This document shows, piece by piece, positions 1 through 6,095 of a stretch of DNA of 9,226 nucleotides. The translations under genes and the position numbers were made by a program. The stretch comes from Methanosaeta sp. NSP1. Its GTDB lineage: Archaea; Halobacteriota; Methanosarcinia; Methanotrichales; Methanotrichaceae. Under the pieces are notes generated by a model that did not search any database, was not told where the DNA came from, and saw only the letters and a program-made list of their open reading frames with translations. The stretch covers positions 1 through 9,226 of the forward strand of contig NOLC01000086.1 in NCBI GenBank assembly GCA_002256595.1. Reading direction: 5' to 3'. Position 1 is the stretch's first letter; each line of letters opens with the position of its first letter.

Positions 1-1
1 C

Positions 2-3000
2 ATGATCTCCGCCGAGAAAATCGACTTCGAGGCGGTTTCCTACGAGACGGACCGGATGAAATTCGTGGGACGCGGAAGAACTCTCGCAGATCCTGAGGCT
101 ATGACGGCGTCATCTGCGCTCTCAGACAGCGATGGATCAGTCCTCGATCCCATCGTAGCCATAAGGTGCACTGTCACCATCAATCCTGGAGAGACTTCAC
201 GGGTGAACTTCATCACCGGCATTGCAGAGACGCGGGAGGCTGCCCTGGAGCTGATCGATAAATACCACGATGTGCGTATGGCAGAACGAGTCACCAACCT
301 GGCCTGGACTCATAACCAGATGATCATGCAGCAGCTCAACATCACCGAGTCTGATATCCAGCTTTTTGAGCACCTTGCCGGCGCCATAGTCTACCCCAGC
401 CCAACCTGGCGTGCCAGCCCCAGCGTTCTTATGAGCAATCACAGTGGCCAGTCAGGCCTATGGCCTTACAGCATCTCGGGCGACCTTCCCATTGTACTGC
501 TGAGAATCGGGGATCGATCTTACATCGAGCTGGTGCGCCAGCTCTTGAGGGCCCATGCCTACTGGCGCATGATGCGATTGGCAGTAGATCTGGTGATCTG
601 GAACGAAGACAGCTCCGGATACAGGCAGCATCTTCAGGACGATATTATGGGCCTGATTTCCTCTTGCACAGATGCCAGTGCTCTGGACCGGTCTGGCGGC
701 GTCTTTGTTTTGCGCACGGACCAGATCTCAGACGAGGCCAAGATCCTACTGCAGGCCGTGGCCAAAGCCATCTTTACAGATGACCAGGGAACTTTTGAGG
801 ATCAACTGGAACGCAAGAGCAGGCTATTTGGAGCCGTTCCTCTTTTAAAGCCGCAAAAGGCTGTCCGGGTCGAGGAGCATGGGGCGGTTATGTCTGCCCG
901 CCGGGATCTGATCTTCTTCAACGGCCTGGGCGGTTTCACCCAGGACGGGCGGGAGTACGCAATTGGTATGGCTCCTGGACAAGCGACACCCGCTCCGTGG
1001 TCGAATGTGATATCCAATCCCAATTTCGGGACGGTAATCTCTGAGAGCGGCGGAGCATATACTTGGGGCGAGAACTCCCAGCAGTTCCGCCTCACACCGT
1101 GGCATAACGATCCGGTGAGCGATACCAGTGGCGAGGCTTTTTACATTCGGGATGAGAAGAGCGGAGCATTCTGGTCCCCTGCCGCGCTGCCGGCCAGAGG
1201 CAGGGCGCCATACAACTGCCGGCACGGATTCGGCTACAGCGTATTCGAGCATAAAGAGAACGGAATTGCATCCGAGCTGTGGGTATATGTGGCAGCAGAC
1301 GCTCCCATCAAGTTTAGCGTGCTCAAGGTCCGCAATGAATCAGGCTCATCCCGCAGGCTATCTGTGACCGGCTATATCGAGCCTGTGCTGGGGGATATGC
1401 GTTCCAAGACGGGGATGCATATCATCACCGAGATCGATCCCAAAACCAGGGCTCTCTTTGCCAGAAATCCGTACAACACAAATTTTACTGGAAGGATAGT
1501 CTTCCTGGATGTAAACCAGGAAGTGGGCAGCTTCTCTGGAGACAGGACTGAGTTCCTGGGCCGAAATGGCCGGATGGCTCGTCCTGCTGCCATGATGCGA
1601 GAGCGGCTCTCCAACCGGGCTGGCGCTGCCATGGACCCTTGTTTGGCCATGCAGGTCAAGATCGATCTTGCAGATGGTGAGGAGCGCGAGATAGTCTTCA
1701 CGCTGGGCGTTGGACGGGACATGAAGGACGCTCGCAGCTTAATTTTGCGTTTCCGCGGGTCAGGTCCGGCCCAAAGTGCTCTTGAGGCGGTGTGCAGCTA
1801 TTGGAGCCGCACCCTTGGCGCGGTTCAGGTGGAGACACCGGATAAGGCTATCAATGTGCTCGCTAACGGCTGGCTACTCTACCAGACTTTAGCCTGCCGC
1901 ATATGGGCGCGCAGCGGATACCACCAATCAAGCGGAGCATTCGGTTTCCGCGACCAACTGCAAGACGTGATGGCGCTGATATTCACCGAGCCGCAATTGG
2001 TTAGGGAGCATCTTCTGCGATGTGCCGCCCATCAGTTCCGGGAGGGAGACGTTTTGCACTGGTGGCATCCCCCCTCTGGACACGGTGTCCGGACCCATAG
2101 CTCCGATGATTACCTCTGGCTGCCGCTGGCAACTCACCGATATGTCACAGCCACGGGAGACAACGGCGTGCTTGACGAGCGCATCCCATTCATCGAGGGC
2201 AGGCCCCTGAAAGCCGAAGATGATGCCTATTATGACCTTCCTACCCTATCAGATGAGTCCGGCACCCTTTACGAGCACTGTGTCAGAGCCATCAGGAATG
2301 GTCTGCGGTTTGGCCAGCACGGCCTGCCTCTCATGGGCACCGGAGACTGGAACGACGGCATGAACCGGGTGGGCTATCTGGGCCGAGGCGAGAGCATCTG
2401 GCTGGGCTTCTTCCTCTATCATGTGCTCATTAAGTTCTCCGAGATTGCCCTTCTGCGAGGCGACGAGGCCTTTGCAGATCAATGCAGGAGCGAGGCTGCC
2501 CATCTGGCCAGCAAGATCAGAGAGTTCGGGTGGGATGGCCAATGGTACCTGCGCGCCTACTTCGATGATGGAGAGGCCCTCGGGTCTGCGGCCAATGCCG
2601 AGTGCCAGATCGATTCCATCTCCCAGTGCTGGTCGGTTCTATCTGGCGCAGGAGATGCAGATAGATCCAAGACGGCCATGGAGGAAGTGAATCGCCTTCT
2701 GGTCAACAGAAGTGCATCGCTGATACAGCTCCTGAATCCGCCCTTCGATAAGTCCGACTCTGATCCTGGCTATATCAAAGGCTATATCCCCGGCGTGAGA
2801 GAGAATGGAGGGCAGTACACCCATGCAGCTATATGGGTGATTATGGCTTTTGCTGCCTTAGGTGACGGCGCCAGGGCCTGGGAGCTATTGTCAATTATCA
2901 ATCCTCTGAAGCATAGCTCAACCCCGGAGGAGGTTGCGGTCTACCGGGCAGAGCCATACGTCGTTGCCGCAGATGTCTATGCCCTTCCGCCGCATACCGG

Positions 3001-3304
3001 ACGCGGCGGATGGACCTGGTATACCGGAGCAGCCGGCTGGATGTACCGCCTCATAGTAGAATCGCTGCTTGGACTGAGACAGGATGGTGACAAGCTACGC
3101 TTTTCCCCCTGTCTTCCTGCAGACTGGAAGTCGTTTTGCCTGCATTACCGCTACCGAGAGACATTATACAATATCACGGTCGCGCGGGCGGGGCCGGGGT
3201 GCGATGTGGCTAGCGTAAAGGTTGACGGCCTGCTGCAGAGCGACGGGTGGGTTCACCTGGTCGATGATCTGGAAGAGCATTTGGTGGAGATAAACATAGC
3301 TTGA
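2..3304 (+). CDS. GH94 cyclic beta-glucan synthase/phosphorylase-like protein, C-terminal part
   Basis: The reading frame is open to the window edge and the first ATG sits inside a conserved beta-sandwich stretch (SYETDR..FVGRGRTL), so this is almost surely the C-terminal part of a longer protein. Order seen: end of one GH94-associated beta-sandwich (residues 1-90), an alpha-helical region (90-290, with SGQSGLW and SGDLPIVL), a second beta-sandwich (about 300-580, FNGLGGF.QDGREY), the (alpha/alpha)6 catalytic barrel (about 610-1010) and a short C-terminal beta domain. The barrel carries GAFGFRDQLQD, GVRTHSSDDYLWLP and GTGDWNDGMN; the DWND motif near residues 782-785 holds the family's general-acid Asp. 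GH94 enzymes cleave or build beta-glucosides with phosphate and glucose-1-phosphate. In bacterial NdvB/Cgs (about 2800 residues) this part controls the length of cyclic beta-1,2-glucan, while a stand-alone 1,2-beta-oligoglucan phosphorylase is about this size. Which of the two applies depends on whether a GT84 domain lies upstream, outside the window. Confidence 0.88.
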   Translation: MISAEKIDFEAVSYETDRMKFVGRGRTLADPEAMTASSALSDSDGSVLDPIVAIRCTVTINPGETSRVNFITGIAETREAALELIDKYHDVRMAERVTNLAWTHNQMIMQQLNITESDIQLFEHLAGAIVYPSPTWRASPSVLMSNHSGQSGLWPYSISGDLPIVLLRIGDRSYIELVRQLLRAHAYWRMMRLAVDLVIWNEDSSGYRQHLQDDIMGLISSCTDASALDRSGGVFVLRTDQISDEAKILLQAVAKAIFTDDQGTFEDQLERKSRLFGAVPLLKPQKAVRVEEHGAVMSARRDLIFFNGLGGFTQDGREYAIGMAPGQATPAPWSNVISNPNFGTVISESGGAYTWGENSQQFRLTPWHNDPVSDTSGEAFYIRDEKSGAFWSPAALPARGRAPYNCRHGFGYSVFEHKENGIASELWVYVAADAPIKFSVLKVRNESGSSRRLSVTGYIEPVLGDMRSKTGMHIITEIDPKTRALFARNPYNTNFTGRIVFLDVNQEVGSFSGDRTEFLGRNGRMARPAAMMRERLSNRAGAAMDPCLAMQVKIDLADGEEREIVFTLGVGRDMKDARSLILRFRGSGPAQSALEAVCSYWSRTLGAVQVETPDKAINVLANGWLLYQTLACRIWARSGYHQSSGAFGFRDQLQDVMALIFTEPQLVREHLLRCAAHQFREGDVLHWWHPPSGHGVRTHSSDDYLWLPLATHRYVTATGDNGVLDERIPFIEGRPLKAEDDAYYDLPTLSDESGTLYEHCVRAIRNGLRFGQHGLPLMGTGDWNDGMNRVGYLGRGESIWLGFFLYHVLIKFSEIALLRGDEAFADQCRSEAAHLASKIREFGWDGQWYLRAYFDDGEALGSAANAECQIDSISQCWSVLSGAGDADRSKTAMEEVNRLLVNRSASLIQLLNPPFDKSDSDPGYIKGYIPGVRENGGQYTHAAIWVIMAFAALGDGARAWELLSIINPLKHSSTPEEVAVYRAEPYVVAADVYALPPHTGRGGWTWYTGAAGWMYRLIVESLLGLRQDGDKLRFSPCLPADWKSFCLHYRYRETLYNITVARAGPGCDVASVKVDGLLQSDGWVHLVDDLEEHLVEINIA

Positions 3305-3310
3305 GGGCAA

Positions 3311-3328
3311 AAGGAGATTGGAGATTTG
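3311..3328 (+). promoter_or_regulatory. Ribosome binding site and TTG start of the kinase gene
   Basis: AAGGAG at 3311-3316 lies 9 bases before a TTG at 3326-3328, good Shine-Dalgarno spacing. The first in-frame ATG (3341) has no motif at suitable spacing: the closer GGAG at 3320-3323 is 17 bases away. TTG is therefore the likelier start. The site lies in the 21-base gap after the GH94 stop codon, which fits translation from a shared transcript. Confidence 0.6.
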
Positions 3329-4306
3329 ATTAAATCGATAATGTATAGGATCAGAAAGTCCGGCAAAGTATTCGTATTAGGAATTGCCGGGGACAGCGGT
3401 TCGGGGAAGACGACCCTCTCCAGCGGCATAAAGAGGATACTGGGCGAGGAGATGGTCTGCTCCTTCTCCATGGATGATTATCACACCTTGAACCGAAGGC
3501 AGAGAAAGGAGCTTGAAATCACGCCCTTGCATCCGCTGGCCACTGACCTGAATCTGCTGGCGGAGCACCTGGAGGCCTTGCGGCGCGGAGAGACGGTTGA
3601 TAAGCCGGTCTACGATCACAGCGTGGGGACTAGTTCAGGCACGGTGCCCTTCGGCCCGGCTCCAGTGATCATCGTGGAGGGACTGCATCCCTTTTTCACA
3701 GAGCAGCTGCGCAGCCTCATTGATTTAAAGATCTTTGTGGATCCCTCGCGATCGGTGAAAAGACTCTGGAAGGTGCGCCGTGATGTGGGCGATCGGGGCT
3801 ATCGGCCGGAGCAGGTTATGGCTGAGATATTGCAGCGCGAGCCGGATTACAAGCTCTATGTAGACATACAGAAGATCTATGCCGAGATCGTGGTCAAGAT
3901 TCGGGATACACGATTTCATCCCTCTCTTCTCGATGCTGGACCCAAGCCCGACTGGTACTCGGTGCGGCTAATTCAGCAGATGCTGGATCAGCCGGTATCC
4001 AAGGTCGATCTGGCCATAGATTTGAGCAAGATTATGAGAAGCTCGGAGCATGATTTCTCCATCGAGTTTCAGCGAGATGATTACTACGGGAAAAAGGTTG
4101 GTATAATGACTGTAGATGGCGAGATTCATCAGTCCATGATTGCCGATCTGGAAAAGAAGCTGGGCGACTCGCTGGGAACCAATGCCGTCATCAGCGATAG
4201 GCGTGAGCAGTACGTAAATGCCATTGGCCTGGCCCAGTTGATCTTGACCTGGAGCTGCATCGAGAAGCTGGAGCGCCTCCTCGGCAAGGGCCGGACCAAA
4301 TCCTGA
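3326..4306 (+). CDS. prk: Phosphoribulokinase (archaeal type)
   Basis: It phosphorylates ribulose 5-phosphate with ATP to ribulose 1,5-bisphosphate in the cytoplasm. In methanogens this feeds Rubisco in the reductive hexulose-phosphate pathway. The 326 residues match full-length archaeal PRK. Seen in order: P-loop GDSGSGKTT (22-30), MDDYH (49-53) with the likely catalytic Asp, KPVYDH (93-98), the Walker-B-like VEGLHPFF (117-124), the RRD segment (151-153) with the following DRGY, and a C-terminal domain (about 205-322) containing DDYYGKKV and a GLAQLILTW helix that resembles the C-terminal half of class II PRKs. EGLHP and the C-terminal domain argue against uridine kinase, which shares only the N-terminal fold. 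The P-loop has Ser where plant PRK has its thioredoxin-controlled Cys (SGCGKST), so that redox switch is absent. It lies 21 bases after the GH94 gene, probably in one operon. Confidence 0.88.
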   Translation: MIKSIMYRIRKSGKVFVLGIAGDSGSGKTTLSSGIKRILGEEMVCSFSMDDYHTLNRRQRKELEITPLHPLATDLNLLAEHLEALRRGETVDKPVYDHSVGTSSGTVPFGPAPVIIVEGLHPFFTEQLRSLIDLKIFVDPSRSVKRLWKVRRDVGDRGYRPEQVMAEILQREPDYKLYVDIQKIYAEIVVKIRDTRFHPSLLDAGPKPDWYSVRLIQQMLDQPVSKVDLAIDLSKIMRSSEHDFSIEFQRDDYYGKKVGIMTVDGEIHQSMIADLEKKLGDSLGTNAVISDRREQYVNAIGLAQLILTWSCIEKLERLLGKGRTKS

Positions 4307-4341
4307 ATCCTTTATCCTCGCCAGTTTAGCTCCATGGCGGA

Positions 4342-4596
4342 TCAGGCCCTCTTCTTCATCTCCCTCTCGATCTCCTGGCCGGCCTCGGTCAGGCACCAGA
4401 TTTCGTCATTGACGAAGGCCAGGCCACGCTCGGCCAGCTCGGCCAGGATCTTCTTGACGGCGGGAGCCGGGATGTGCTCGAACTTGGCCACCTTCTCTGC
4501 TGACAGCTTGCCTTTGGAGCCCAGCACCTGTACCACCCTCTCACGATGCTTGTTGCCCATGACAAACCCCATGTTTCCAGCTAAATCTTCTGCCAT
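4342..4596 (-). CDS. Small winged-helix DNA-binding protein
   Basis: This is a predicted 84-residue cytoplasmic protein with the size and pattern of a single winged helix-turn-helix domain. It has a first helix (NKHRERVVQVLGSKG), then LSAEKVAKFEHIP and APAVKKILAELAERGL as the helix-turn-helix pair, a short beta wing (LAFVNDEIWCLTEAG) and a charged C-terminal helix (EIEREMKKRA). Two start codons are possible: ATG at 4602 (MIMAED) and ATG at 4596 (MAED). A GAGG motif lies 2 bases before the first and 8 before the second, so I prefer 4596. It converges on the kinase gene, 35 bases from its stop, and diverges from the SRP RNA gene across about 50 bases. It resembles the small uncharacterised archaeal MarR/ArsR-like wHTH proteins; its target is unknown, and autoregulation or action on the SRP RNA promoter is only a guess from position. 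Confidence 0.8.
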   Translation of the reverse strand: MAEDLAGNMGFVMGNKHRERVVQVLGSKGKLSAEKVAKFEHIPAPAVKKILAELAERGLAFVNDEIWCLTEAGQEIEREMKKRA

Positions 4597-4621
4597 AATC
4601 ATTGCCTCTTTCTGCGTTAGA

Positions 4622-4628
4622 TTTATTA
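4622..4628 (+). promoter_or_regulatory. TATA box of the SRP RNA gene
   Basis: TTTATTA is centred about 27 bases before the first paired base of the SRP RNA (4652), the standard archaeal TATA-to-start distance. The same AT-rich element reads TAATAAA on the other strand and might also serve the divergent winged-helix gene, though it would place that start at the ATG itself. A TTTTAACA on the minus strand (about 4642-4649) is a better alternative for that gene, leaving a short leader that includes its GAGG. Confidence 0.55.
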
Positions 4629-4651
4629 GCTGTTCACCTCAATGTTAAAAG

Positions 4652-4965
4652 TGGCGGGCAGTCCGGGTGGTTAGGCGTCACCTGTAACCCGATATCGTCT
4701 TAAGCGGGGGGCGAAGCTGGCGGAAGACTTGGGGCGCTGTGTGCTCAGTCCAGGTGTCAACCATGATTCTCCGTCCTGTAGGGATTGCACCGGCCCACGG
4801 GCCTTCCTGAAGGAAGGTCTGTGTGCCATAATTGCGGGAACCGGTTCAGGCCCGGAAGGGAGCAGACCCACCGCGGGTAACAGTCGCTTGCAGGTTTAAG
4901 GGGAGGAGAAGGCATCGGGATTAACTGGCATGCAAGCTCCTTGGCAACCGCCGGCGGGCCCGCCA
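4652..4965 (+). ncRNA. ffs: Archaeal signal recognition particle RNA (7S RNA)
   Basis: This is the RNA scaffold of the signal recognition particle, which binds SRP19 and SRP54 and targets secretory and membrane proteins to the translocon. The two ends pair perfectly as archaeal helix 1: TGGCGGGC (4652-4659) with GCCCGCCA (4958-4965). The 5' part has the Alu-domain loops, with GGGTGGTTAGGCGTCACC and the conserved TGTAAC U-turn near 4683-4688. Helix 6 is seen as CCTTCC/GGAAGG (4802-4807 with 4812-4817) closing a TGAA loop. Helix 8 has the diagnostic GGAA tetraloop (4854-4857) inside CAGGCCCGGAAGGGAGCAG, followed by the SRP54-binding asymmetric loop. The length of about 314 bases is normal for archaea. 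A TATA box precedes it and a T run follows. Exact ends are inferred from helix 1 and may be off by a few bases. Confidence 0.95.
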
Positions 4966-4970
4966 TTTAG

Positions 4971-4977
4971 CTCTTTT
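4971..4977 (+). terminator. Oligo-T terminator after the SRP RNA
   Basis: CTCTTTT follows the 3' end of helix 1 by about 6 bases. Short T runs are the usual archaeal intrinsic termination signal. The run is only four T long, so it is a weak candidate. Confidence 0.35.
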
Positions 4978-5101
4978 CAGGGCGCTATGTGGTCTATCGC
5001 TGCTCTTTTGATTTATGAGGACTAAAAAATCCTACTTTCTCTCCCCGCCCCGGAGCATTATAGGGCTAAAGAGGAACTCTTAAGCTGCAAAATCAAGAAC
5101 T

Positions 5102-5139
5102 GATGGGGCTGCCGGCTGGGCCAGTCTTCAAGCCCCATC
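5102..5139. repeat. Inverted repeat with 9-bp perfect arms
   Basis: GATGGGGCT (5102-5110) and AGCCCCATC (5131-5139) are exact reverse complements separated by 20 bases that contain further self-complementary GC-rich sequence (CTGGGCCAG). It could form a stable hairpin in RNA or DNA. No T run follows directly, so a terminator is unlikely; its role is unknown. Confidence 0.6.
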
Positions 5140-5290
5140 TCTCCGGCCTTTGCCTGTCCCCCTTTTGACAGCCATTCGTGGATAGGCGGAGGGATGAGTC
5201 AGGCCATACGTAATTCTTTAGATGGAATAGAAGGAGGGAGGCAAAAGTCAGTGAGATAGGAGGGAAAGATGGTCTTCGACCTTTGCCAAC

Positions 5291-5310
5291 ACTATATACG
5301 GCAATTGCCG
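5291..5310. promoter_or_regulatory. TATA-like element followed by a 12-bp palindrome
   Basis: CTATATAC (about 5292-5299) runs directly into CGGCAATTGCCG (5299-5310), a perfect 12-bp palindrome. A dyad just after a TATA box is a typical place for an archaeal repressor site. No convincing gene starts downstream on either strand within the expected range, so this is a candidate only. Confidence 0.3.
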
Positions 5311-5601
5311 AGATAAATAGGTTTCGCTTTAAGAGGAACATGCCTGGGTATATGGTCCTGTCTCCAGAACCCTTCAAAAGCAGATATTATACGCGGCTTT
5401 GGGGAAATCGGCGCTTTAAGGCGGCGCGTGAAGCTGACCGGGAATGAATTCCTATGGCTCGATTGGCCCTCACAATGCCAGACCACATTTTCTTCGTGGT
5501 GCATGTAGGAGAGGACCAAAGCCTGACAGGGAAAATGCGAGCATGGCAGTCAGGTTCAGCAAGCGCTATAAAAAGATTGATTTCATATGCAAGACAGGCA
5601 T

Positions 5602-5964
5602 CTACTGCCAATTTTCCCAAGAGCTTCTCTCCATCCAGCCGTAATCGTGCCAGTTGCCGTAGTATGGATTCTTGATCGCCCAAAGGCGTTCCTTGGTTTC
5701 CTGCACTTGCCAGTGAACCGAATTGGGATTCATATACTTATTTGCCCAAAGGCGCTCTTTTGTGGCTGCCACCGCCATCTTTGCAGGAACATATGGGTAG
5801 CTCCAATACGGCGAAAGATAAGACCCTGGGCGGAAGTGATCAAAATAGCCAACCCCGTATCTCTGATCCTGCGGGACTGAGTACGAGAAGTCATGGTGAG
5901 CCGTTCCAATGGCGACAAAGCCAAAACAGAGAACAAAGGCAGTGAATGCAAGATAATATTTCAT
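5602..5964 (-). CDS. Small secreted aromatic-rich protein with repeated TKERLWA motif
   Basis: I do not recognise this 120-residue protein. It begins with a clear signal peptide: MKYY, then a hydrophobic core (LAFTAFVLCFGFVAIG) and a likely cleavage site after GTA near residue 22, so the mature part should lie outside the membrane. The mature part is rich in Tyr and Trp and has a YWSYPYVP segment. The motif TKERLWA occurs twice, at residues 68-74 and 90-96, a 22-residue period, each followed by a Lys- and Asn-rich turn (NKYMNPN, IKNPYYGN). The frame can be extended to a TTG at 5997, but that would put 11 residues with charged Lys and Arg before the signal core and has no ribosome binding site; ATG at 5964 with GGGGAT about 8 bases before it is better. 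A wall, sheath or surface role is a guess. It stands alone between the intergenic region and hef, on the same strand as hef. Confidence 0.72.
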   Translation of the reverse strand: MKYYLAFTAFVLCFGFVAIGTAHHDFSYSVPQDQRYGVGYFDHFRPGSYLSPYWSYPYVPAKMAVAATKERLWANKYMNPNSVHWQVQETKERLWAIKNPYYGNWHDYGWMERSSWENWQ

Positions 5965-5995
5965 GTGATATCCCCGGGATAGGATTTTGTTGAGC

Positions 5996-6004
5996 AATTA
6001 AATA
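5996..6004 (-). promoter_or_regulatory. Probable TATA box of the small secreted-protein gene
   Basis: On the minus strand the sequence reads TATTTAATT, about 35 bases before the chosen ATG at 5964. Transcription would start near 5975, giving a leader of about 10 bases that just includes the G-rich ribosome binding site. It lies in the 98-base gap after hef, so this gene probably has its own promoter rather than depending on read-through. Confidence 0.4.
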
Positions 6005-6095
6005 GTTTCCCATGGCACCGTCGCGATCACAAAATAGGTTGAAGTTATGTGCCTTATTCTATCAAATCCAGAAGATATCGAAATACATCGGGCGC

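Larger units (their letters stand above)
4978..5601. other. Intergenic region without a convincing gene
   Basis: About 620 bases between the SRP RNA and the small secreted-protein gene. Open frames on both strands are short, lack a good ribosome binding site and give unrecognisable, low-quality proteins, so I call no gene. The region holds a 9-bp inverted repeat (5102-5110 / 5131-5139), a purine-rich stretch with several GGAGG motifs (about 5220-5275), a 12-bp perfect palindrome after a TATA-like sequence (5291-5310), and a smaller inverted repeat CCTGAC/GTCAGG (5522-5527 / 5549-5554). It could contain an unannotated small RNA or remnants of a lost gene; the sequence alone does not decide. 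Confidence 0.5.

Noticed and set aside
3326..4306. Uridine kinase as the identity of the P-loop kinase
   Set aside because: EGLHPFF, the KPVYDH segment and a full PRK-like C-terminal domain fit phosphoribulokinase; uridine kinases are shorter (about 210 residues) and lack that domain.
5093..5377. A 94-codon minus-strand frame with a mildly hydrophobic middle
   Set aside because: It spans the inverted repeat and the palindrome, has no ribosome binding site, and its residue make-up is not protein-like beyond a short hydrophobic patch.
5325..5420. Nine-base direct repeat CGCTTTAAG at 5325-5333 and 5412-5420
   Set aside because: It is too short and only two copies exist; chance is sufficient and there are no matching flanks that would suggest an attachment site or mobile element.
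5444..5675. Two overlapping plus-strand frames of 66 and 73 codons, one starting MARLALTMPDH
   Set aside because: They overlap each other in different frames and run into the antisense of the small secreted-protein gene. Neither has a ribosome binding site at good spacing or a recognisable domain.
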